A program made the translations under genes and the position numbers. From contig JAHBVJ010000008.1 of the NCBI GenBank assembly GCA_019637615.1, positions 62,001-126,000 on the forward strand: a stretch of DNA of 64,000 bases, given 5' to 3'. Source of the DNA: Anaerolineae bacterium. Its GTDB lineage: Bacteria > Chloroflexota > Anaerolineae > Aggregatilineales > UBA2796. Below, one piece after another: positions 35,020 through 42,726 of the stretch (positions are counted from its first letter, which is position 1; every line of letters starts with the position of its first letter). Under the pieces are notes generated by a model. It worked only from the letters and a program-made list of their open reading frames with translations, was not told the origin of the DNA and ran no database searches.

Positions 35020-36291
35020 CTACGCCGTTTCCGTGTTTCTGGCGGTGATGATATTGCGACCTTCGACCACGCCGCGCACGATCTCGCGGATATTCAGCTT
35101 CTTGCCGTAATTCAACATGCCGACCCGCATCAACCGCGCCGAAATCCAGACGCTGGCGAAGATGGAGATCAACAAGATCGCGATGCTGATCACGATCTGC
35201 GCCGTCGGCACCGTTGCCCACGAGATGCGCATGATCATGGCGATGGGCGAGGTCAGCGGGAACATACTCAGGAACAGCGGCAAGCCAGTGTTGGGATGCT
35301 CCAAGAACTCCGTGATGAAGATCACCGGCACAATCGCTAGGAAACTCAGGAGTCCCGCATATTGACGGCCTTCCTGCTCTCCGTTGACCAACGCGCCCAA
35401 GCCTGCCATCAGTGTGCCATACACGAGATAGCCGAGGATGAAGTAGACGAACAGTAACGCCAGCAAGCTCGGTGTGATCGAGTAGTTGGCTAACTGCCGC
35501 GCGATGTCAAGGTTGCCTTGCAAAGCCGCAATCGAGCCACCTAAGACTGCCCAGATCAGCAGTTGCGTGAGGCCGAGCGCACATAGGCCGATCACCTTGC
35601 CCCACAGCATTTCTTCGGGGCGGGCGCTGGTCATAAACAGCTCCATCATGCGGTTTTCTTTTTCTTCCGCCAAGCCCGACAAGATGAACTGCGAGGTGGT
35701 CGAGATCGCTGTGTAAACCAACATGACGAGGATGAACGGGACGAAGAAAGAGCCTAGCAGCGCCGATTCGTCCAATTCCTGTGTGCTGCCCACGCGGAAA
35801 ATCTTCACTTTATCCAACGGATCGACAAGACGCGCCGTGAGGTTAGGATCACCCACTTGCTTAGCAATGGCTTCGTTCACGATCTTCGTGAACTTATCGT
35901 TGATCGACTCGCTGATGGTCAAGTCGCGGCGGTTGTAGCTCTTAACCTGCCCCGTGCTGATGAAATTCGCAGGGATCACGAAGTAGCCATCCACCGTCTG
36001 GGCTTTGAGCTGTTCGTTCGCAGTTGCTTCGTCAGCGACGATCACGAACGGCTTCGCCAAAGTGACGGTAGGCTTGCCTTCGGCATCTACGAGCAGTTTG
36101 GCCTCATCTACGATGCCAATTTGTTTGTAGGCGCTGGTATCTTCCAAGGAATTACCAACCAAGTTGAAGACGATGAACAACGCCCCAAAGGTGATAAGGG
36201 GGATACCCAAGGCCGCGAACAGGAAGCTGCGCCGCCGGAAGTTGAACCAGAACTCACGCTTGGCGATCAGGCCAATTTTGCCTAGATTCAT
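35020..36291 (-). CDS. ABC-2 type transporter permease (NatB-like)
   Basis: A 423-aa permease of the same length and design as its downstream neighbour: N-terminal basic stretch KREFWFNFRRRSF, first membrane helix, external domain and a C-terminal helix bundle. The family signature is LAEEKENRMMELFMTSARPEEMLWGK. It begins 12 bp after the ATPase gene stop and ends 21 bp before the next permease, a tight operon. The paired permeases probably form a heterodimer around the ATPase dimer. Confidence 0.87.
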   Translation of the reverse strand: MNLGKIGLIAKREFWFNFRRRSFLFAALGIPLITFGALFIVFNLVGNSLEDTSAYKQIGIVDEAKLLVDAEGKPTVTLAKPFVIVADEATANEQLKAQTVDGYFVIPANFISTGQVKSYNRRDLTISESINDKFTKIVNEAIAKQVGDPNLTARLVDPLDKVKIFRVGSTQELDESALLGSFFVPFILVMLVYTAISTTSQFILSGLAEEKENRMMELFMTSARPEEMLWGKVIGLCALGLTQLLIWAVLGGSIAALQGNLDIARQLANYSITPSLLALLFVYFILGYLVYGTLMAGLGALVNGEQEGRQYAGLLSFLAIVPVIFITEFLEHPNTGLPLFLSMFPLTSPIAMIMRISWATVPTAQIVISIAILLISIFASVWISARLMRVGMLNYGKKLNIREIVRGVVEGRNIITARNTETA

Positions 36292-36303
36292 GATGTTTCA
36301 CCC

Positions 36304-37248
36304 TTACCCTGTGTAGCCGTTCCCATTACCGTTGCCGCCCGCTACGCGGATGAAGATGTCGTTCAGGCGCGGCACGGCGAGGGCAAAACTCCGCACGTGG
36401 ATGGCGGGATCGGCAGCCATATGCTGCATGATGTCATCGGGGGTGGTGCCCTGTGCAAGGGTCAGCTTAACGCTGCGCCCATTTTCTTCTGGCTGCGTCT
36501 TCACCACGCCGGGGAGTTCCGCCAACCGCGTCGAGTCGCCTTGGACGCTGACCAAAACGGCGTTCTCCGCGTACTGCTGGCGCACTTCATCGACCGCCCC
36601 ATACAGCACGCGCTTGCCGTGGTTATACATCAACAAGCGGTCGGACATTTCCTCGACCTGATGCATCTCGTGGATGCTCATCACGATCGTCGCGCCGTCT
36701 GCTTTGAGTTTGTAGATCATATTCTTGATCATCTCGGTGTTGACGGGGTCTAGCCCGCTGAACGGCTCATCGATGATGAGCAAACTGGGCTTGTGCATGA
36801 TGGTGGCGACGAACTGCACCTTTTGCGACATACCACGGCTCAGTTCACTAACCTTGCTATTCTTGTTTTCACCAAGTCCCACTTCGTCCAGCAGTTTGGT
36901 GGCGCGGGCAGTGGCTTCCTGTGATTTCATGCCCTTGAGCGTGCCGAGGTAAGTCAGCAGCTCGACCAATTTCACGTTTTTGTACAGGCCGCGTTCTTCG
37001 GGCAAATAGCCGATCTTTTCCTTCGTCTCTTCCTTGAATGGCTCGCCCAAGACGGTGATCGATCCGCTGTCTGGCTTGATGATGTCCAGAATCATGCGGA
37101 TGGTGGTCGTCTTACCCGCGCCGTTGGGGCCGAGCATACTGAAGATTTCGCCGCGCTTCACCTCGAAGCTGGAATTATCTACCGCGAGATGGTCGCCATA
37201 CCGTTTGCTGATGCCGTGTACTTCGATTGCGTTCGTTGATGAATTCAT
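36304..37248 (-). CDS. ABC transporter ATP-binding protein (NatA/CcmA-like)
   Basis: The ATPase of the exporter operon. Walker A LGPNGAGKTTTIRM, Q-loop LPEERGLYK, ABC signature LSRGMSQKVQ, Walker B LLIIDEPFSGLD and the H-loop SIHEMHQ are all present. A C-terminal DUF4162-like regulatory segment (about 230-310) follows, as in NatA. The start used is the ATG at 37248; an in-frame GTG at 37266 would add six residues but has no ribosome binding site. A Gly/Asn-rich tail ends the protein. Family members export Na+ or antimicrobials. Confidence 0.95.
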   Translation of the reverse strand: MNSSTNAIEVHGISKRYGDHLAVDNSSFEVKRGEIFSMLGPNGAGKTTTIRMILDIIKPDSGSITVLGEPFKEETKEKIGYLPEERGLYKNVKLVELLTYLGTLKGMKSQEATARATKLLDEVGLGENKNSKVSELSRGMSQKVQFVATIMHKPSLLIIDEPFSGLDPVNTEMIKNMIYKLKADGATIVMSIHEMHQVEEMSDRLLMYNHGKRVLYGAVDEVRQQYAENAVLVSVQGDSTRLAELPGVVKTQPEENGRSVKLTLAQGTTPDDIMQHMAADPAIHVRSFALAVPRLNDIFIRVAGGNGNGNGYTG

Positions 37249-37420
37249 GAGCAGGTTTCGCTCCACTTCTATACAAGCCGCACCTAAATATTACTACGCA
37301 CAATGATGCTGCAAGATGCGCCACCCTAGCATGATCCCCTGCTTATTGGGAGGTGGGCGACACATTCATGCTAAGGATAGTCTTGATAAGCCGTCAAGAG
37401 TTACGCAGACTGTCGTACCC

Positions 37421-37441
37421 ATCTCCACAAAATGTGGAGAT
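37421..37441. other. Short perfect hairpin upstream of the sugar dehydrogenase gene
   Basis: ATCTCCAC/GTGGAGAT with a 5-base loop, lying 123 bp before the 37564 start and between divergent genes. It could be an operator or an RNA hairpin; there is no T-run. Confidence 0.35.
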
Positions 37442-37563
37442 CAGTTCAGCAGCCTGTCTGGCTAGAAACGATCCTTCGTGAGACATCGATTAACGTACTT
37501 TGTCACCGTTGGCCTTCACTGTTAAGGTATCTGCAAAGTATGGATGCTCAGGGAAGGTCATAG

Positions 37564-38784
37564 ATGCCAAAACTCAATAAATGGCTCTTGGCGGTCGTCA
37601 TCACAGCGGGCTTGGCAATCGGACTGCTGCTCGTTGGCCCACTTCGTACCGTAGTTGCCGATTACCTATTCATGCCGAATGTGCCGACGCATCAGACGCT
37701 GCAACTCAATTTCTCGGTCGATAAAAAGCTGATCGCGGATGGCTTTGAACTGCCCGTCTACGTCACGCACGCGGGCGATGGCAGCGGACGAATTTTCGTG
37801 GTGGAGAAAAAAGGCCGTCTCCGCATCATCAAAGATGGTACTGTCTTGCCTGACCCCTTCCTAGACATCACGTCGCTGGTCGGTTCCAGCGGCAACGAGC
37901 AGGGTTTGCTCAGTTTCGCTTTCCATCCAGATTATAAGAATAATGGCTATTTTTATGTGTCTTATGATGACAAAAAGGGGGATACCGTCATCGCGCGCTA
38001 TCAGATCAGCGCCGCCAACGCTGATCTCGCTGATCCGAAGACTGCCAAGCAAATCCTGCATCAAGAACAGCCATTCCCGAACCACAATGGTGGGCTGATC
38101 AAGTTCGGGCCAGATGGCTACCTGTACATCGGCTTGGGCGATGGCGGCTCGGCGGGCGATCCGCAGAAGAACGGGCAAAATCGTAAAGTACTGCTCGGCA
38201 AGATTCTGCGCATCGATGTCGATAAGGGCGATCCGTATGCCATCCCGCCCGACAATCCGTTTGCCAATGGGCGCGACGGCGCGCCGGAGGTCTGGGATTT
38301 CGGGCTGCGCAATCCGTGGCGCTTCTCTTTCGACCGCGCGACTGGCGACTTGTACATCGGGGATGTCGGGCAGAATGTGATCGAGGAGATCGATTATCAG
38401 CCAGCAGGCAAAGGTGGCCTCAATTTCGGCTGGAACATCATGGAGGCGTCGTCCTGCTATCCGCCATCCAATACCGACTGCGACAAAAACGGGCTGATCC
38501 TGCCTGTAGCCGAGTACACGCATAAGCTCGGCAACTCTGTGACGGGTGGCTATGTGTACAACGGCACGCAGTTCCCAGAGATGAAAGGCTACTATTTCTA
38601 TGGCGACTTCGGCAGTTCGCGGTTGTGGGCGCTCAAGCAGACCTCCCCCGGCACCTTTGAGACGGCGGAACTACCGATGCTAAACATCGGCCTCAGTTCG
38701 TTTGGTGAGGACGAAGCGGGCGAACTCTACGTGACGGACTATTTCGACGGCGGCGTCTATCAACTGGTCGCCACCGCCAAATAG
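37564..38784 (+). CDS. PQQ-dependent sugar dehydrogenase-like (GSDH) beta-propeller
   Basis: A 406-aa exported protein with an N-terminal membrane/signal segment (about 8-30) and a six-bladed propeller of the glucose/sorbosone dehydrogenase family. Diagnostic stretches: ITSLVGSSGNEQGLLSFAFHPDY, FPNHNGGLIKFGPDGYLYIGLGDGG, VWDFGLRNPWRFSFD and DLYIGDVGQN.IEEID. The GLRNPWRFS and NHNGG motifs carry residues used for PQQ and substrate in relatives. The signal segment lacks a clear cleavage site, so it may remain anchored. No PQQ-synthesis genes are in this window. It oxidises a sugar or alcohol by inference only. Confidence 0.9.
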   Translation: MPKLNKWLLAVVITAGLAIGLLLVGPLRTVVADYLFMPNVPTHQTLQLNFSVDKKLIADGFELPVYVTHAGDGSGRIFVVEKKGRLRIIKDGTVLPDPFLDITSLVGSSGNEQGLLSFAFHPDYKNNGYFYVSYDDKKGDTVIARYQISAANADLADPKTAKQILHQEQPFPNHNGGLIKFGPDGYLYIGLGDGGSAGDPQKNGQNRKVLLGKILRIDVDKGDPYAIPPDNPFANGRDGAPEVWDFGLRNPWRFSFDRATGDLYIGDVGQNVIEEIDYQPAGKGGLNFGWNIMEASSCYPPSNTDCDKNGLILPVAEYTHKLGNSVTGGYVYNGTQFPEMKGYYFYGDFGSSRLWALKQTSPGTFETAELPMLNIGLSSFGEDEAGELYVTDYFDGGVYQLVATAK

Positions 38785-38804
38785 CCTGCGTTGGTTGGAC
38801 CTAG

Positions 38805-38831
38805 CTGCCCGATGCAAGCAACATCGGGCAG
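38805..38831 (+). terminator. Hairpin after the sugar dehydrogenase gene
   Basis: Perfect 10-bp stem CTGCCCGATG/CATCGGGCAG with a 7-base loop, 20 bp after the stop codon. It lacks a T-run, so termination is only probable. Confidence 0.5.
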
Positions 38832-38868
38832 AATACTGCTACGGTGAGCTGATTCGTAAATTTCGCAA

Positions 38869-38897
38869 TTGAAATCGCTCTAGACATCCCCTATAAT
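38869..38897 (+). promoter_or_regulatory. Sigma-70-type promoter of tRNA-Leu
   Basis: TTGAAA (38869-38874) and TATAAT (38892-38897) separated by exactly 17 bp, with the tRNA starting 15 bp downstream. This is the best promoter match in the window. Confidence 0.8.
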
Positions 38898-38911
38898 GAA
38901 CCCAATCTTCA

Positions 38912-38993
38912 GGGGATGTGGCGTAATTGGCAGCCGCGCATGACTTAGGATCATGTGGAGTAATCCGTGTGGGTTCAAGTCCCACCGTCCCCA
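38912..38993 (+). tRNA. tRNA-Leu (anticodon UAG)
   Basis: A class II tRNA. The acceptor stem GGGGATG pairs with CGTCCCC (one T-G), and discriminator A is at 38993. The anticodon stem CATGA/TCATG encloses loop CTTAGGA with anticodon TAG. A short variable arm follows, then the T-arm GTGGG-TTCAAGT-CCCAC. CCA is not encoded. The 3' end of this gene is repeated 2 kb downstream at 41014, marking it as a probable integration site. Confidence 0.95.
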
Positions 38994-39002
38994 TTGGTAG
39001 AC
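38967..39002 (+). repeat. Left att-like repeat (3' end of tRNA-Leu)
   Basis: 36 bp covering the T-arm and acceptor 3' strand plus TTGGTAGAC; it matches 34 of 36 bases at 41014-41049 in direct orientation. Confidence 0.65.
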
Positions 39003-39067
39003 TTGGTTCTTGTTGTTTCTCACCCGACGTTTATCACCATACAGTCTTTACTCAACCTGTAATCAGT

Positions 39068-39467
39068 AGATCGCAGGGGATGCCGCTGGCTGCGGTTCAG
39101 TCCGGTGAAACGTCCACGGTAGCAAAATGCTGGAAGCCGCCATCGACGCTATCCCACCAATCCGCTAACCGCGTGATGCGCCCCGTCGCCGTCCGACCAA
39201 CCCGCATAGTGACATAGTTTATGACTCGCATCACGGTCGCCAAGCTTTCATCGAGGCAACATCATCCAACGCCTAGCACGACGTGGTATTGAGTCGTCCT
39301 CTCATCTCGGCCAACATCGTTGGATTGTTGAACGCGCCCGTACTTGGCTCAGTCGCTATCGCTGATTACTGATTCGCTGGGAATTTTATGCTGATATCCA
39401 CTTGGCCTTTTTTACGCTTGATTGTGCTCTCGTCTGCTGGCGTTTTCTCAATACCGCGCGGTGTTAG
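39068..39467 (+). pseudogene. IS5-like transposase remnant (C-terminal part)
   Basis: Conceptual translation across frames and stops gives GMPLAAVQSG, then MLEAAIDAIPPIR, then ARRGIESSSHLGQHRWIVER, WLSRYR, a TGA in place of an Arg codon, and LLIRWEFYADIHLAFF ending at a TAG at 39467. This is the ordered C-terminus of IS5-family DDE transposases, including the RRGIE...VER catalytic Glu block. At least one stop and one frameshift are present, so it is dead. Its last about 145 bp form an inverted repeat with 40602-40744. Confidence 0.65.
39271..39414 (+). repeat. Left arm of about 145-bp inverted repeat (transposase 3' end)
   Basis: Nearly identical to the reverse complement of 40602-40744. The repeat is coding sequence of the decayed transposase rather than terminal inverted repeat sequence as such. 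Confidence 0.8.
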
Positions 39468-39956
39468 GGACTGTTGGTACTGCCCAGCAGTATATTCGCG
39501 TCTTATCCGTTATTTTAGCCGAATGCGGATACCAAACGGTTGAATGCTTACATGCGACGGAGTAATTGAACAATGCCGATATAGAGACCATCTAGTATGG
39601 TGCCATACGTTGAGGATGGATGGATTATCACTATTATAGTCTGAATTAACATAATAAATTGACTAGTAGAAAAATCAGCTATAGACTGTTAATAGTCATC
39701 ATATCTTAAGGTAAAATAGCAAATGTCTAGGTGCCTGCTCCAAAAACCAATTCTATAACAACAGCCTAGTTCGCCTCAGCTATTGTTGTTGAGTAGAGTT
39801 TCTGTCCCATCTTATAAGGAGCTTAACATCAGCAGAAAACAAGCAGACCAACTATGAACCAGTCAACAGAAACTTCGGCCCGAAAAGTAGGGGTCAATCT
39901 TCTCGTGGAAGGTGGAGAGGAGTGCGCAGTAAGAGCTTTTGTCAAGGAGTTCTATT

Positions 39957-40553
39957 ATGCGTACTTTACGACAGGTCTTGATCCTAGTTACGATACGCTA
40001 CGTTTTATGGGCGCTGATGTTCCCGCACCACTTAATCATCGGACAATTAACACTGATCGGTGCATTTAGTATCATAGTCACTGGCGTAATCGGGCTGACC
40101 CATTATGCAAGCCCGCCATCTAATCCATTTACCGCGTATGCCGATATCATGCCCGGTCAACCAAGCGCGGCCCTCGATCGGCGTGGATTCACCTGTCAGA
40201 ATCCCACTTCTGGCTACCTCTACAACAAATATAATGACCATTCGTATGGTGACCCCTCGATTTGTACGCTTGAAATAGCACAAATTACTAGTGCGATCTA
40301 TCACATAGAAGTGTCGTATTCAAAGGGAGTAATTCAACTTACCCATTTTGAGTTCCGCAATGACTCACTCAGCCTTGGCGACCTCACTGAGATTTTCAAT
40401 TTAGAGGTCCGGCAACACTATTATATGCAGACGATCATGCTACCGACTCGGCAGCGATACATAAGCATCGTCTCCATTAGTCCGTGTCGGGGATTTTGGG
40501 CACCACTTCATGTTCGCTCGATCACTTTGACGAATACTCCGTTTGAACAGTGA
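39957..40553 (+). CDS. Membrane-anchored protein of unknown function (island cargo)
   Basis: A 198-aa ORF. I start at the ATG at 39957 because AAGGAG lies 8 bases upstream; a TTG at 39939 would add six residues. The N-terminus carries hydrophobic segments (about 8-25 and 28-50), then an external domain with Cys residues in FTCQNP, SICTLE and SPCRGF. Charged and aromatic residues are spread as in a folded beta-rich domain. No family is recognised. It is AT-richer than flanking genes and is the only intact-looking gene between the two tRNA 3'-end repeats and the two inverted transposase relics. Confidence 0.5.
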   Translation: MRTLRQVLILVTIRYVLWALMFPHHLIIGQLTLIGAFSIIVTGVIGLTHYASPPSNPFTAYADIMPGQPSAALDRRGFTCQNPTSGYLYNKYNDHSYGDPSICTLEIAQITSAIYHIEVSYSKGVIQLTHFEFRNDSLSLGDLTEIFNLEVRQHYYMQTIMLPTRQRYISIVSISPCRGFWAPLHVRSITLTNTPFEQ

Positions 40554-40599
40554 CCGACCCGGCAAACTCTGATTTAGGAACTTGGGAGTTACAACTGAG

Positions 40600-40830
40600 C
40601 GTAAAAAAGGCCAGGTGGATATCAGCACAAAACTCCCAGCGAATCAGTAATCAGCGATAGCGACTGAGCCAAGTATGGGGCGTTCAACAACCCGACGATG
40701 TTGGCCGAGATGAGAGGATGACTCAATACCACGTCGTGCTAGGCATTGGATAATACTGCCTCGAGGCAGGACTTGGCGGCAGTGACGAGAGGCATAAGCT
40801 ACAGTATTCATCTCGTATTCGTGGCTTGAC
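40600..40830 (-). pseudogene. IS5-like transposase remnant, opposite orientation
   Basis: Minus-strand translation gives NTVAYASRHCRQVLPRG, then CLARRGIESSSHLGQHRRVVER, then a frameshift into the same ending as the left copy. It is the same transposase family as 39068-39467, inverted, and also decayed. The upstream boundary is unclear; weak similarity may extend to about 40940. Confidence 0.6.
40602..40744 (-). repeat. Right arm of about 145-bp inverted repeat
   Basis: Reverse complement of 39271-39414 with few mismatches; see the left arm. Confidence 0.8.
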
Positions 40831-41013
40831 AAAGAATTCGTCGGCAACCTGCGTGATGCACTGGTAAGTAAGGGGCAAGCAACATGGAGCGACTGGGAAT
40901 CCATCCCAGAATGTCCAGTGTGGTGAAATGAGGGCAATACCCGTAACAATGTACATCATATTGCGATGTAAGCTAAAGTGGGTTCCCAAAACTTTACCCT
41001 CATGTCCGCAAAG

Positions 41014-41049
41014 GTGTGGGTTCAAGTCCCGCCGTCCCCACTGGTAGAC
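41014..41049 (+). repeat. Right att-like repeat (orphan tRNA-Leu 3' end)
   Basis: GTGTGGGTTCAAGTCCCGCC continuing to GTCCCCACTGGTAGAC, 34 of 36 bases identical with 38967-39002. There is no 5' tRNA half in front of it, so it is not a tRNA gene. Confidence 0.65.
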
Positions 41050-41171
41050 CTCACCTCAGGCCTCCGCAGCGGAGCATATTCGATCTGGTAACACCCCCTC
41101 AGCAGTGTTAAAATCCTTAATCCAGATGAATGAACAGACTGATTTTCGCCCCTATACTAAGGACTATCAAG

Positions 41172-42671
41172 TTGGCTACTCAAGTTGAACATCTCGACAA
41201 TCACACGGCACGGCTAACCGTATCCGTCTCCAAGGAGACGCTCGAAAAGGCGATGCAATCAGCCGCCAAACGCATCGCTGGTCAGGTCAATATTCCCGGT
41301 TTCCGCAAGGGCAAAGCCCCCTATGCTGTCGTGTTGAAATATTTCGGCCCGGAAGCTGTCCTTGAAGAAGCGATGGACAAGCTCAGTCAAGATGTCTACA
41401 AGCAAGCCCTTGAAGAGTCCAAGATCGAGCCATATGCGCCCGGTGAAGTCGAATCCTTCGAGCCGGAACCTGATGTCACCATCAAATTCCTCGTCGCCAA
41501 GCAGCCCGAAGTCGAACTCGGCCCCTATCGCGATGTGCGCGTGCCGTATGAAGCGCCGCAGGTCGATGACAAGGCCGTCGAGGACACCATCACGCGGATG
41601 CGGGATGCGCGTGCCACCGTCGAACCCGTCGAGCGTGAAGCGCAGATCGGGGATAAGGTCAAGTTCAAGGTCTACGGCGAAGCGATCCATGATCACGGCG
41701 ATCATGAGCACGACGACGAAGCCGAAACGCCTGAAGCCAAAGTCGAAGATCACGCTGAAGGCGAACATGATCACGACCATGAGGAACATGACCACGATCA
41801 TGAGCATGGCGCGACCGTCGAAGAATTCATCGATGAAGAGATGGACGACGTGTTGAGCGAAGACCCCAACGCCGATCTGGTGCCCGGTTTCTCGGCGCAA
41901 GTGGTCGGGTTGAAGGCAGGCGACGAAAAATCCTTCAAGATCATGCTGCCCGCCGATTTCCGTGAAGCGCACTACGCCAACCACGAAGTCGATTTCAAGG
42001 TGAACGTGCTCGGCGTTCAATCGCGCACGCTGCCTGAATTGGATGACGAATTCGCCAAGGCTGCCAGCAACGGCGAAGCGGAAACGATGGATGCTTTGCG
42101 TGAGCGCGTGCGTAAAGACTTGCAAGAAGAAGCGGAACGCCGTTACAACTCCGAGTATTCGGACAAGGTGCTGGATGGCATGGTCGGCGGCGCGACGCTC
42201 AAGTATCCAGAGAAGATGGTCGAGAACACCACCAATGAAATTCTCGACTCGCTGGATCGCAACCTGCGCAACAGCGGCCTGACGCTGGATTATTACATGC
42301 AGGTGCAGAAAAAGACCGAAGCTGATCTGCGTCAGGACTATCGCGAAACTGCCCTCAAACGCTTGGAGCGTTCCTTGGTGTTGGGCGAACTGGCGCGGCT
42401 GGAAGGCGTCACCGTCAGCCGCGATGACATCACCAACCGCGTAACCACGATGGCGGAATCCTTTGGCGACCAGAAGGATACCTTCACCAAGATGCTGATG
42501 AAGCCGGAAAATCAGCAGAGCATCGCGCTCGATCTGCTGACCGAAGCCACCATCAAGCGCATCGTGGCGATTGGCAAGGGCGAAAATCCCCCGCTGCCAG
42601 AACCCGCTGCGACGACTGAAGCAGCCTCGGAAGAGACGCCGGTCGAAGCGTCCGAAAGCAAATCAGAGTAG
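41172..42671 (+). CDS. tig: Trigger factor with a His/Asp-rich insert
   Basis: Ribosome-associated chaperone and peptidyl-prolyl isomerase. The N-terminal ribosome-binding domain has the signature FRKGKAPYAVV (GFRK loop). The PPIase-like domain runs about 150-290 and the C-terminal helical arms to about 470. I choose the TTG at 41172, with AAGGA 8 bases upstream, because family homology begins at ATQVEHLDNHTARLTV; the ATG at 41130 would add 14 unlikely residues. Within the PPIase domain, where the flap segment normally lies, is a 41-residue insert (about 41688-41809) with 12 His and many Asp/Glu. The tail is Glu/Ala-rich. The clpP/clpX genes often following tig are not here. Confidence 0.95.
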   Translation: MATQVEHLDNHTARLTVSVSKETLEKAMQSAAKRIAGQVNIPGFRKGKAPYAVVLKYFGPEAVLEEAMDKLSQDVYKQALEESKIEPYAPGEVESFEPEPDVTIKFLVAKQPEVELGPYRDVRVPYEAPQVDDKAVEDTITRMRDARATVEPVEREAQIGDKVKFKVYGEAIHDHGDHEHDDEAETPEAKVEDHAEGEHDHDHEEHDHDHEHGATVEEFIDEEMDDVLSEDPNADLVPGFSAQVVGLKAGDEKSFKIMLPADFREAHYANHEVDFKVNVLGVQSRTLPELDDEFAKAASNGEAETMDALRERVRKDLQEEAERRYNSEYSDKVLDGMVGGATLKYPEKMVENTTNEILDSLDRNLRNSGLTLDYYMQVQKKTEADLRQDYRETALKRLERSLVLGELARLEGVTVSRDDITNRVTTMAESFGDQKDTFTKMLMKPENQQSIALDLLTEATIKRIVAIGKGENPPLPEPAATTEAASEETPVEASESKSE

Positions 42672-42688
42672 CTTCCGATTGACCTCTC

Positions 42689-42721
42689 AACATCCCTCGT
42701 CGCACACGGGGGATGTTTTTT
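42689..42721 (+). terminator. Rho-independent terminator after tig
   Basis: Stem AACATCCC/GGGATGTT (42689-42696, 42710-42717) followed by six T. Confidence 0.87.
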
Positions 42722-42726
42722 CTGCC

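Larger units (their letters stand above)
40554..41171. other. Right part of the relic island and trigger-factor leader
   Basis: Apart from the minus-strand transposase remnant (40600-40830) and the tRNA 3'-end repeat (41014-41049), nothing coding is supported. The trigger-factor promoter should lie between about 41050 and 41158; no clear -35/-10 pair was found. Confidence 0.45.

Noticed and set aside
39854..40069. 71-codon frame starting before the island cargo gene
   Set aside because: It overlaps the cargo frame in another phase, and its candidate ribosome binding site is too far from the ATG.
41014..41049. Second tRNA-Leu gene
   Set aside because: Only the T-arm and acceptor 3' strand are present; no matching 5' acceptor strand, D-arm or anticodon arm precedes it.
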